Shown here piece after piece: positions 16,805 through 24,329 of a stretch of DNA of 64,000 nucleotides. The stretch is taken from contig JBGVCG010000026.1 in NCBI GenBank assembly GCA_045226255.1, forward strand, positions 13,490-77,489, in the 5' to 3' direction. The translations under genes and the position numbers were made by a program. How positions within the stretch are numbered: position 1 is the first letter of the stretch; every line of letters begins with the position of its first letter. This stretch comes from UBA1181 sp045226255 (GTDB lineage Bacteria > Bacteroidota > Bacteroidia > Bacteroidales > Paludibacteraceae). Under the pieces are notes generated by a model that worked only from the letters and a program-made list of their open reading frames with translations, did no database searches and was not told where the DNA came from.

Positions 16805-18139
16805 TTATAGGCTAGGCAAGCTCATGCCGTTAATTTTACGATAGAGGTCCAATGCGTAGATGTCGGTCATGCCCGACAGGTAATCCAGCACCGCCATGAT
16901 TTTGCGGTAAGGGTCTTCGTTCTCGGTCTCATATTGCTCAGGGATACGGTTGATGAGTTGCCTTGAGTAGGCCTTGTCGGGGTTGAACACCGCATTGACC
17001 ACCTTGTCGATGAGTGTGTGGATGATGTTGTAACCGGCTATCTCGATGTCCATCACCACATTGGACTTGTATATCTTCTTGAGGGATATCTCCTGGCACT
17101 GGCGGTAGGCTTTTCCTACCAGTTCGGACATGTCGTCGATGAGCGCTCCTTGGAAGGTCCCTTCCATGATGGCCTCCTCGTTCCGCAGGAAGGCGTTGGA
17201 ACATTCGTCCACAAGCACTCCGATGACGGAGGAGCGCAGGTAGGCGATCTGCTCGTTCTCGTCGTCCACCGCATCCATGTGTTGGCGTTTCCTCGCCTGC
17301 TGTTCCTCCGTGAAAAAGGAGAGCAGGAGGTTCTTCGCCTCGTTGTTGCTGAGGAGTTTCAGCTTGTGGGCGTCCTCGATGTCCATGATCTCGTAGCAGA
17401 TGTCGTCGGCCGCCTCCACGAGGTAGACGAGCGGGTGACGAGCGTATTTGTATTCGTCGAGGCGGATCATGCCGAGGTCCTCCGCTATCTTCACGAAATC
17501 CTCCTTCTCGCTCTGGAAGAAGCCGAATTTCTTCTTCTTGGCGCTGACATAGTCTGATTTGTACGGGTATTTCACGATGGAGGCGATAGTGGAATAGGTC
17601 AGGACGAACCCACCTTTCCTACGCCCGTTGAACTGGTGCGTCAGGAGGCGGAAAGCGTTGGCGTTTCCTTCGAAGTGGATGATATCGTTCCATTGGCTAT
17701 CCGTCAGGTTGTATTTGCTTTTCAGCTCTTGCCCTTTTCCTTCGGAGAAGTAGGAGGCGATGGCGGTCTCCCCGGAGTGCCCGAAAGGAGGGTTCCCCAT
17801 GTCGTGCGCCAGGCAGCCGGCTGAGATGATGGAGCCGATTTCAGTGATGCTTTCAGGTAGGCTCTCCCCGTATTTCTCCTTAAGGAGCTTCGCCACGGCA
17901 TTGCCTAGCGAGCGTCCCACGCAGGATACTTCGAGGCTGTGCGTCAGCCTATTGTGCACGAAAATACTACCAGGGAGGGGGAATACCTGCGTTTTGTTCT
18001 GCAGCCTGCGGAAAGGGGAGGAGAAGATGAGCCGGTCGAAGTCCCGTTGGAACTCGGTGCGGTCTTGTTGTTTCTCGTCGTGGTAGTTCTCCAAGCCGAA
18101 ACGCTTGGTGGTGATTAGTTTTTCCCAATCCATCTTCAT
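16805..18139 (-). CDS. dgt: dGTP triphosphohydrolase (HD-domain dNTPase)
   Basis: A 444-residue HD-superfamily deoxynucleoside triphosphate triphosphohydrolase, which releases triphosphate from dGTP and related dNTPs. The N-terminal pattern F-x-R-D-F-D-R-L-I-F-S-S-P-F-R-R-L-Q-N-K-T-Q-V-F is diagnostic. Metal ligands follow as N-R-L-T-H-S-L-E-V and C-L-A-H-D-M-G-N-P-P-F-G-H-S-G-E, and a later aspartate lies in E-A-A-D-D-I-C-Y. The length matches the family. A second ATG two codons in (18133) is equally possible as start. A -7 box lies 37 bases upstream, so it may be transcribed apart from the MetH-like gene. Confidence 0.94.
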   Translation of the reverse strand: MKMDWEKLITTKRFGLENYHDEKQQDRTEFQRDFDRLIFSSPFRRLQNKTQVFPLPGSIFVHNRLTHSLEVSCVGRSLGNAVAKLLKEKYGESLPESITEIGSIISAGCLAHDMGNPPFGHSGETAIASYFSEGKGQELKSKYNLTDSQWNDIIHFEGNANAFRLLTHQFNGRRKGGFVLTYSTIASIVKYPYKSDYVSAKKKKFGFFQSEKEDFVKIAEDLGMIRLDEYKYARHPLVYLVEAADDICYEIMDIEDAHKLKLLSNNEAKNLLLSFFTEEQQARKRQHMDAVDDENEQIAYLRSSVIGVLVDECSNAFLRNEEAIMEGTFQGALIDDMSELVGKAYRQCQEISLKKIYKSNVVMDIEIAGYNIIHTLIDKVVNAVFNPDKAYSRQLINRIPEQYETENEDPYRKIMAVLDYLSGMTDIYALDLYRKINGMSLPSL

Positions 18140-18175
18140 GTCACACTCCTCCTGTATATCGTAAAATTTATATCA

Positions 18176-18183
18176 CAAATATA
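18176..18183 (-). promoter_or_regulatory. -7 box before dgt
   Basis: On the minus strand this reads TATATTTG, an exact -7 box in the 52-base gap between the MetH-like gene and dgt. No clear -33 TTTG is seen at the right distance, so it is a candidate only. Confidence 0.4.
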
Positions 18184-18191
18184 GCAAAATT

Positions 18192-19097
18192 TTATGAGGA
18201 AAGCCATTTGCCCAGTTCTTCCAGGCTCATGCCCCTCCTTTCCGCATAGGCTCTTTTTTGGTCGTCGGCGATGGCCCCCACGATGAAGTAGAAGGCTTGC
18301 GGGTGTGCGATGTGTAGTCCGCAGATGGAGGCGTTGGGGCGCATGGCGCAGTTTTCGGTTAAGGTGATGCCGATGTCGCCTAGGTGGATGAGCTGGTCCG
18401 CCTCCCTGAGCAGGGAGATGTCCGGCAATGCGGGGTAGCCGAATGCGGGACGGATTCCCTTGGCCTGCGTGGTGTTGGCGTAGCCCCAGTACTCGGTGCG
18501 TATCTTTTCGTGGAGCCATTCGGCGGTTGCTTCCGCCAGCCTGTCGGCCACGCTTTTGATGAGCAGTGAGGTGTAGTCGTCGCCCTCCGCCTTGACCCTC
18601 TCCGCCCATTCGTCGCCTCCATGTACGGTGACGGCGAAGAGTCCGATGTAGTCTTTTTCGGGGGATATGAAGTCGACCATGGAGAGACAACAGTCTTTCC
18701 GTTCGCTGATGTGTTGCTGCCGAAGCATGGGGAATGAGGTGGTGCCCGATTCGTCGGTGAGGAGTATGCTATCCTCTGTGGCTTTCGCCTTGGAGAAGTA
18801 GACCATGGCGGATAGGGAGAATATTCCCTCCTTGATGCCCCTCCTGATTACCTCTTGCGCATCATGCATGAGTTGGTAGGCCTCTTTCGCCTTCTCCTGC
18901 TCCTCGGGGTGGTATCGCAGCAACCATTGCGTCTTGCAGGCGGGGCAGTCGCACAGCGTCTCCAGTCCTTTGAAGTCTCCCGTCACCCTCCAGGCATGGA
19001 AGAAGTAGCTCCAGTCTATCAGGGGAACAACGGAGAAAACATCGATGGAATCGATGATTTTCCTTCCGAGAAAGGTGGGGCGGACAGGAGAGTACAT
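18192..19097 (-). CDS. Free-standing MetH reactivation (AdoMet-binding) domain
   Basis: A 301-residue protein equivalent to only the C-terminal domain of cobalamin-dependent methionine synthase, which binds S-adenosylmethionine to remethylate inactivated cob(II)alamin. It opens exactly where that domain does (Y-S-P-V-R-P-x-F-L-G-R-K, then I-D-W-S-Y-F-F-H-A-W). The key AdoMet loop is R-P-A-F-G-Y-P-A-L-P-D, and Y-W-G-Y-A and the D-Y-T-S-L-L-I-K-S-V-A-D-R-L-A-E-A helix are also present. No homocysteine, folate or cobalamin domain lies beside it: 12 bases upstream is the stop of a transporter. It is therefore a genuinely separate gene or a surviving fragment. The reading frame is clean, which favours a functional stand-alone protein. 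Confidence 0.85.
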   Translation of the reverse strand: MYSPVRPTFLGRKIIDSIDVFSVVPLIDWSYFFHAWRVTGDFKGLETLCDCPACKTQWLLRYHPEEQEKAKEAYQLMHDAQEVIRRGIKEGIFSLSAMVYFSKAKATEDSILLTDESGTTSFPMLRQQHISERKDCCLSMVDFISPEKDYIGLFAVTVHGGDEWAERVKAEGDDYTSLLIKSVADRLAEATAEWLHEKIRTEYWGYANTTQAKGIRPAFGYPALPDISLLREADQLIHLGDIGITLTENCAMRPNASICGLHIAHPQAFYFIVGAIADDQKRAYAERRGMSLEELGKWLSS

Positions 19098-19109
19098 GTC
19101 GGGGGCTCT

Positions 19110-20795
19110 TTACTGGTTGACCTCCTGCAATGCTGATTCTCCTGCGTTGTTGCGTCTGCTGCTCAATTCCGTCGTGATGGTGTCCATCATCTCTTGGTTG
19201 AGCGGGTATAGGTACATTAAGAAGGCTCCTATGAGTGCGATGATGGCAGGGATCCAGCTCATCAGATGGATGATGCCCGGCACCGCGTTCTGTATGGCGA
19301 TGGAGTCTTGTCCGTTGTATGCGTATATGCTCAAAACCCATCCGATGATGGCGCCCGCGATGCCTCCACCGAACTTCGTGGCGAAGGAGCCTGCAGAGTA
19401 GACGAGGCCTGTTGCCCGTCGTCCGTTCATGTATTCGGAATAGTCCGCCGCGTCTCCTAACATGGCGAAGAAGAGGGTAGGCATGATGGCTGCGGCACAT
19501 TCAGAAAGACAGCCGACCGCGAAGATGGCGGAGGTGTCTTGAGGCCCGCAGAAATACAGGAGCGAGTTGATGGCTCCGGAAACGAGCAACGCTCCGATGA
19601 AGAGGTTCTTCTTGCCGAACTTCTTGCTGAGCGGACTGGTGATGGCGGCGCCGACGATCGAGGCGATCATCAGGGCGGTCATGTATCCTCCCGCCAACAA
19701 TTGGTTGTGGATGTAGTGGGTGAAGTAGATGACTGTGATGCCTTGCTTCATGTTGTTGTATATGTTGAAGACCAATCCGACGATCAACAGTACCACCCAT
19801 GGTTTGTTGTGGATCAGGTCTATCAGGTCATCCTTGATGTTCTCCTTCTGTGTGGCTGGCGGGGTCACCCGCTCCCGTGTGTGGTAGAAGGTGATGAAGA
19901 GGCAAAGGACGAGGATGATGGAGAGCGAATAGATCGCCTTGCTATATCCTTCGTTCTGGTTGATGAGGGTGATCGCGCCTGCGTTCTGTTGGTTATCTCC
20001 GATGCCGAACACCTTGGAGAGCATGGTGCTGATATCGGTCTTCCCCTCCTTGACATCCGCCTCTCCCTCTACGATGAAGGTGACAGGTTGGTTGGCTTGC
20101 AGGGAGAAACTCTTCCCGATCGTCGCGTCATCCTTTGGATCGTTTGCCAGAAGGAAGGTGGCGGTTCCACCCATCGTGTTGATATTCACGTTCTTGACAT
20201 CTTCCGGTGACGTGATGGTCACTTCGAATTTTTTGTCGTCGATTTTCTGGATCTCCATGTCCGGGTTGATCTCTCCGTAGAGGGCTACGAGCAGCAATAG
20301 AGAAAATTGCACGATCATACCTCCCACGAATGCGCCTACCATGCGGAACGAGCCGATGCTGGTACGCTCCTTGTCGTCGCCTGTCATGACGGCCATCAAG
20401 GCTCCGTAAGGGATGTTGTTGGCTGTGTAGATGAGGGTGAAGAGAAGGTAGGTTGCGAATGCGTAAGCGGTTTTCCAGCCCATCGACCAACTCTCAGGGC
20501 AAGTGTAGAGCAATGACAGAATGACGCCGAGCGGGATGGCTGTCCAGAGGATCCAAGGCCTGAACTTTCCGAAACGGGTCTTGGTGCGGTCGCCGATCGC
20601 GCCCATGATCACATCCGTGAATCCGTCGCTGGTTCTTGCCACCAGCATGAGTGTCGCAACGATGCCCGGCGCTATGCCGAAGACATCTGTGTAGAAGATG
20701 AAGAGGAATACGGAGACACCGCGCCATGCGATGTTTGCGGACGCGTCGCCCAAGGCATACGCGATCTTTTCTCTGATGGATAGTTTTTCTGCCAT
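19110..20795 (-). CDS. GPH-family (MelB-like) MFS transporter with soluble insertion
   Basis: A 561-residue transporter of the glycoside-pentoside-hexuronide:cation symporter type. The first half has about six helices with S-D-G-F-T-D-V-I-M-G-A-I-G-D-R-T and R-x-G-K-F-R-P-W-I-L, both family marks. The second half has six more, ending near residue 540. Between helices 6 and 7, about residues 175-285 form a hydrophilic insert with beta-sandwich-like sequence (K-F-E-V-T-I-T-S-P-E-D-V; F-S-L-Q-A-N-Q-P-V-T-F). Typical members lack this and are some 100 residues shorter. The substrate is unknown. It lies 8 bases after tadA and just before the MetH-like gene in one minus-strand run. Confidence 0.85.
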   Translation of the reverse strand: MAEKLSIREKIAYALGDASANIAWRGVSVFLFIFYTDVFGIAPGIVATLMLVARTSDGFTDVIMGAIGDRTKTRFGKFRPWILWTAIPLGVILSLLYTCPESWSMGWKTAYAFATYLLFTLIYTANNIPYGALMAVMTGDDKERTSIGSFRMVGAFVGGMIVQFSLLLLVALYGEINPDMEIQKIDDKKFEVTITSPEDVKNVNINTMGGTATFLLANDPKDDATIGKSFSLQANQPVTFIVEGEADVKEGKTDISTMLSKVFGIGDNQQNAGAITLINQNEGYSKAIYSLSIILVLCLFITFYHTRERVTPPATQKENIKDDLIDLIHNKPWVVLLIVGLVFNIYNNMKQGITVIYFTHYIHNQLLAGGYMTALMIASIVGAAITSPLSKKFGKKNLFIGALLVSGAINSLLYFCGPQDTSAIFAVGCLSECAAAIMPTLFFAMLGDAADYSEYMNGRRATGLVYSAGSFATKFGGGIAGAIIGWVLSIYAYNGQDSIAIQNAVPGIIHLMSWIPAIIALIGAFLMYLYPLNQEMMDTITTELSSRRNNAGESALQEVNQ

Positions 20796-20803
20796 ATCTG
20801 TGA

Positions 20804-21238
20804 TTATTTCCTTAATTTCTTAAAAAACTCTGTCATGAGTTGCGAACACTCCTCCTGCAGCACACCGGAGACCACCGCACATTTAGGGTGCAGGGCGTTG
20901 GGCGCATAGACGCTATAGCCACGCTTCGGGTCGGGCGCCCCGTAGACCACCTTGCTGATCTGAGCCCAACCGATGGCGCCGGCGCACATGACGCAAGGCT
21001 CGACGGTGACGTATAAGGCGCACTCTGCCAAGTATTTGCCTCCCAAGTAATCAGCCGCCATGGTGATGGCCTGCATCTCCGCATGAGCCGTCACATCGTG
21101 TAATGTCTCCGTGAGGTTGTGGGCCTTTGCGATGATTTGCTCGCCATGGACGATGACCGCACCGATGGGCACCTCGTCCTTCATTCCTGCCTTCTTCGCC
21201 TCAGCGAGGGCTTGCCGCATGTAATATTCGTCGTTCAT
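20804..21238 (-). CDS. tadA: tRNA-specific adenosine deaminase
   Basis: A 144-residue cytidine-deaminase-fold enzyme converting adenosine-34 to inosine in tRNA-Arg(ACG). The zinc and catalytic motifs are complete: H-A-E-M in T-A-H-A-E-M-Q-A-I, and P-C-V-M-C in V-T-V-E-P-C-V-M-C-A-G-A-I. The ending G-A-x-D-P-K-R-G-Y matches TadA rather than a free cytosine or guanine deaminase. Its start overlaps the stop of the upstream small gene by 4 bases, so translation is coupled. Confidence 0.94.
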   Translation of the reverse strand: MNDEYYMRQALAEAKKAGMKDEVPIGAVIVHGEQIIAKAHNLTETLHDVTAHAEMQAITMAADYLGGKYLAECALYVTVEPCVMCAGAIGWAQISKVVYGAPDPKRGYSVYAPNALHPKCAVVSGVLQEECSQLMTEFFKKLRK

Positions 21239-21480
21239 GATTCTTCCACGTTGTCGAAGAGGGTTGGCGCATCCGCCTCGAACCTCCTTAAGACCTCAAG
21301 CATGATGAGCTCCCTGCAGAACTTGGCCTTGTTGGTGATTTTGTATTTCTGAAAATAACGTTGCAGAGCCCTCATTTCAGCATCGTTTAACGCAATGTTG
21401 ATACGTTGGTCGCGCACCAGTTTTTTGCGGTCTGGCACCTTCCCCGTTTTTTTGCTGTTTTTGATTTTTTTCTCTGCCAT
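21235..21480 (-). CDS. Small basic ribbon-helix-helix/MobC-like protein
   Basis: An 81-residue basic protein. It begins with a Lys-rich tail (M-A-E-K-K-I-K-N-S-K-K), then R-I-N-I-A-L-N-D-A-E-M-R-A-L-Q-R-Y-F-Q-K-Y, the shape of a ribbon-helix-helix DNA-binding unit, followed by a helix with A-K-F-C-R-E-L-I. This resembles small relaxosome (MobC-type) or CopG-like proteins, but no mobilisation gene is near. It may instead be a chromosomal regulator of the tadA run. The overlap with tadA by 4 bases and a minus-strand TAAATTTG at 21488-21495, eight bases before its ATG, suggest it heads that operon. The function is not established. Confidence 0.6.
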   Translation of the reverse strand: MAEKKIKNSKKTGKVPDRKKLVRDQRINIALNDAEMRALQRYFQKYKITNKAKFCRELIMLEVLRRFEADAPTLFDNVEES

Positions 21481-21629
21481 ATGTCCGCAAATTTAGTCTA
21501 TTTCATCGATTTAATCCTATGCTTTTGTAGAGTTTTATGCAAAAAACATCTTTTTTTATTCTTTTTTTGCGTCAAATAAGATAAATTTGCAAGGTGTATA
21601 TTTTTGAACGTGAATAAATTTGTAGGAAT

Positions 21630-22532
21630 ATGAATGTAAAATTAGGTTTGAAAAGGATTTTGTTGTTGTCATTTGTCGGCGCTTCGTTCTGCGCTGTTTC
21701 TTGTGACGACGATATTTTGAATAATCTGGGGTCTGACGATACGGTCGCCGCTTTGAAACAGGCGTTGACCATCGGTGCGAAGACGGCCGCCACGAATCTT
21801 GGACAGAAGGATGGTTACTACGGTGACGCATTGGTGAAGATCGGTATGCCACAGGAGGTTGCTACCGTTGCGGAACTGATGAGTACTGATGCCGGAAAGA
21901 CGTTCTTGAAGGCTGTGGATGCGGAAGGTCTACAGACTGATAATTTGGTTGAATTGATGAACCGCGCCGCAGAGAAGGCCGCTCCTGAATCCGCGGAGAT
22001 CTTTGCAAGCGCTATCACGAATATGACGGTCGCTGACGGCGAGTCGATCCTTTTCGGAAAATATACGAGCCAGTCTGCGGACGAGGAGGGTAATATTACC
22101 GCTACCTTCGGTTCTGATAAGGCGGCTACATCTTACTTGTACGACAAGACATACTCGGGCTTGCAGACTACATTTGGTGATGTTGTGACTGCTACGTTCG
22201 ATCAGGTATCTGTGAGCGGTATGACATTGAACTCTGCTTGGTCATCCTTCTCTAAGGGCTATAACAAGGTCGCTTCTTTCAAGAGCTCCACGAAAGGTAA
22301 GTTGGCCATGGCTACCCTCAAGGTGGGTTTGGCTACTGCTGGCAAGTCTGCTTTGTACAACAAGGTGGATGCTATCCAGTCTGTCAATACGAACTTGGGC
22401 GAGTATGTGACTGGCAAAGCGTTGGACGGTTTGTTCACGAAGGTGGGCGACAAGGAAGTGGATATCCGCACGAATGCGGCTGCTCGTACGACCGACCTGC
22501 TGAAGAGGGTCTTTGGACGTCTGGATGAATGA
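21630..22532 (+). CDS. DUF4197-type lipoprotein
   Basis: A 300-residue exported protein with a type II signal peptide (about 1-24, lipobox ending A-V-S-C) and mature start C-D-D-D-I-L. The body matches the DUF4197 family: A-L-K-Q-A-L-T-I-G-A-K-T-A, M-N-R-A-A-E-K-A-A-P-E-S-A-E-I-F-A-S-A-I-T-N-M-T, and D-K-A-A-T-S-Y-L-Y-D-K-T-Y. It is an alpha-helical periplasmic or outer-membrane lipoprotein of unknown role. The ComF gene begins inside its last codons (ATGA overlap), an unusual coupling of an envelope lipoprotein with a cytosolic phosphoribosyltransferase-like protein. Confidence 0.85.
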   Translation: MNVKLGLKRILLLSFVGASFCAVSCDDDILNNLGSDDTVAALKQALTIGAKTAATNLGQKDGYYGDALVKIGMPQEVATVAELMSTDAGKTFLKAVDAEGLQTDNLVELMNRAAEKAAPESAEIFASAITNMTVADGESILFGKYTSQSADEEGNITATFGSDKAATSYLYDKTYSGLQTTFGDVVTATFDQVSVSGMTLNSAWSSFSKGYNKVASFKSSTKGKLAMATLKVGLATAGKSALYNKVDAIQSVNTNLGEYVTGKALDGLFTKVGDKEVDIRTNAAARTTDLLKRVFGRLDE

Positions 22533-23233
22533 TCCGTTGGAGCAGTGCGCTGAACGGTTTTGTGGAACTCTTCTACCCGAGGCTCTGCGTGGGCTGTGGC
22601 AGAAAACTCTTCCACGATGAACGGTTCCTCTGTGTGGAGTGCCTCTCATCCCTGCCGTTGGCGCAGGTGCACGAATCGGCGGATAACTTTGTGGAGCAGC
22701 ATCTCTACGGTAGACCTTACATCGAATCGGCCACGACGCTGATGATTTACGGGAAGGAGTCCGTGCCACAGAAGATTATCCATGAGATAAAATACCATGG
22801 TGCCAAAGAGTTGGCGAGAAACATGGGCAAAATGTTGGGAAGAGACATGAGAAACGGGCGGTTCTCCTCTGTGGATGTGATCGTGCCTGTTCCGCTCCAT
22901 CCGAAGCGGTTGAAGTGGAGGGGCTATAATCAGAGCGAATGGATCGCCATGGGACTCGCAGAAGAGCTGGGAGTGCCGGTGCGGACGGATCTCGTCGAGC
23001 GAGTGGTGGAAACCTCCACGCAGACGACGAAGAATGCGGAGGAGCGTTGGACGAACGTGAAGGGAATTTTCTCCTTGAAGCAGGAGGTCCAGCTGCAGGA
23101 TCTGGAGGGTCGACATCTGCTGATCGTGGATGATGTGATCACGACAGGCTCCACCTTGATGGCTTGCGCGGCCGCTTTCTCCCAGGTGAAAAATGTGAAG
23201 ATTAGTGCCGCTTCGTTGGCGGCCGTAAATTAA
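22529..23233 (+). CDS. ComF family protein (phosphoribosyltransferase-like)
   Basis: A 234-residue ComF/GntX-type protein. The N-terminal zinc ribbon has C-V-G-C-G and C-V-E-C pairs (about residues 18-42). A phosphoribosyltransferase domain follows, with D-V-I-V-P-V-P-L-H-P-K-R-L-K-W-R-G-Y-N-Q-S and the PRPP loop L-L-I-V-D-D-V-I-T-T-G-S-T. In naturally transformable bacteria ComF helps move incoming single-stranded DNA; in others the role is unclear. It is a widespread Bacteroidota gene, so its presence 9 kb from the Tra cluster is not by itself evidence for DNA uptake. Confidence 0.92.
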   Translation: MIRWSSALNGFVELFYPRLCVGCGRKLFHDERFLCVECLSSLPLAQVHESADNFVEQHLYGRPYIESATTLMIYGKESVPQKIIHEIKYHGAKELARNMGKMLGRDMRNGRFSSVDVIVPVPLHPKRLKWRGYNQSEWIAMGLAEELGVPVRTDLVERVVETSTQTTKNAEERWTNVKGIFSLKQEVQLQDLEGRHLLIVDDVITTGSTLMACAAAFSQVKNVKISAASLAAVN

Positions 23234-23238
23234 ATTTG
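23231..23238 (+). promoter_or_regulatory. -7 box before the small lipoprotein pair
   Basis: TAAATTTG overlaps the comF stop codon and lies 30 bases before the next ATG. No good -33 box is visible at the expected distance. Confidence 0.35.
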
Positions 23239-23267
23239 ATAATTACTAACACTAAATTTTATTTGAA

Positions 23268-23711
23268 ATGAAGAAAATTAAATTTTTGCCGATCTTGATG
23301 GCTATGTTTTTGGGATTGTCTTTCGGTTTGGTTTCTTGTGGAGACGATGACGACAACAGTTCAGACAACAATCAAAATAAGGAATTTGTAGAGGCTGACG
23401 TTATCCAAAGCGGTCGTACTTTTTATTCTGACTTGGTGAAGGCTAAGGAAACCGGAAGCGAATCAGACAAGTTGCGTGTTGCCGCTGATGCTATTGACTA
23501 TTCAAACAATAAGAACAATAGCGCTTGGACTACTAACTTCTTGGCAGGTGTTGTGATGGAGAAGTACAATGTGGATGACGCAAACGTTGCTAAGTCTGAG
23601 GAGTATATGAATAAAGTGGCTGATGTTAAGAACGTCTTGGACAACGGTATCACTTCCGATAATGTCGCTAACGCATTGGTTAGCTTGGCGAACTTCATCT
23701 CCAGCAAATAA
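23268..23711 (+). CDS. Small lipoprotein, C-G-D-D-D-D type
   Basis: A 147-residue lipoprotein of unknown function. The signal peptide (about 1-23) ends in L-V-S-C and the mature protein starts C-G-D-D-D-D-N-S-S-D-N-N, a signal-like acidic run seen on surface-exposed Bacteroidota lipoproteins. The rest is mostly helical and rich in Asn, Asp and Lys; V-A-A-D-A-I-D-Y-S-N-N-K-N-N appears mid-protein. I recognise no family. The next gene encodes a second lipoprotein 23 bases on, and the pair ends at a strong terminator. Confidence 0.75.
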   Translation: MKKIKFLPILMAMFLGLSFGLVSCGDDDDNSSDNNQNKEFVEADVIQSGRTFYSDLVKAKETGSESDKLRVAADAIDYSNNKNNSAWTTNFLAGVVMEKYNVDDANVAKSEEYMNKVADVKNVLDNGITSDNVANALVSLANFISSK

Positions 23712-23734
23712 TCTCTAAAAAAACGGAGACAACC

Positions 23735-24241
23735 ATGAAAATCACAAAATTGTTTATCATAGCGGTTCTTCCTCTTTCATTGGGACTGTTTTCTTGCGGC
23801 GACGACAACGTGAACGCGTATGAGTTGGGCCGTACGGTTGACTTCCCTGAAATGACTGCGGAGGCTCGCGGAACTAACAATGGAGAGACCTTGGCAAAGG
23901 CTTTGTTCTCTATCCGTGACACTGTCATCTCTGCCCAAAAGAAGAATTTGGTGCCGGTTGACGAAAGTACGGGTGAGCAAAAACTTTGGGACGAACCTAT
24001 TTTCCGAGGAATGTTGACATCTCCATTGTCGCTTTCACAGCGTCCATATGAACTTTCCATCGAGAACCAGAACGATTCTTTGTGGATGAGGGGCTTTAAC
24101 ACTAGTCTCAATGCGAACTTGAAACTGAGTGCGGATAAGTTTACGGCTGTGATGAAGGATCTTTCTCAAATAGACTACACGGATATCGATTCGAATGAAA
24201 ATGCGAGACTCTGCATGGAGATCGCATTGGCTCTGAAATGA
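23735..24241 (+). CDS. Small lipoprotein, C-G-D-D type
   Basis: A 168-residue lipoprotein with signal peptide L-P-L-S-L-G-L-F-S-C and mature start C-G-D-D-N-V-N. The body has no motif I recognise; it includes R-T-V-D-F-P-E-M-T-A-E-A-R-G-T and ends in a helix (N-E-N-A-R-L-C-M-E-I-A-L-A-L-K). It follows the preceding lipoprotein closely and is followed by a rho-independent terminator, so the two form a small transcription unit, perhaps a surface complex. That last point is inference from position only. Confidence 0.7.
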   Translation: MKITKLFIIAVLPLSLGLFSCGDDNVNAYELGRTVDFPEMTAEARGTNNGETLAKALFSIRDTVISAQKKNLVPVDESTGEQKLWDEPIFRGMLTSPLSLSQRPYELSIENQNDSLWMRGFNTSLNANLKLSADKFTAVMKDLSQIDYTDIDSNENARLCMEIALALK

Positions 24242-24272
24242 TTGCCGTTGATATCCACATGTGTGTAACTAT

Positions 24273-24314
24273 AGGAAGTGTGTTCGGCTCTGTCCGTTCA
24301 CGCTTCCTTTTTTT
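24273..24314 (+). terminator. Rho-independent terminator before dnaG
   Basis: AGGAAGTGTG pairs with CACGCTTCCT (ten pairs including one G-U) around a 16-base loop and is followed by seven T's. It separates the lipoprotein pair from dnaG. Confidence 0.8.
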
Positions 24315-24329
24315 CCAAACTAGCGGACG

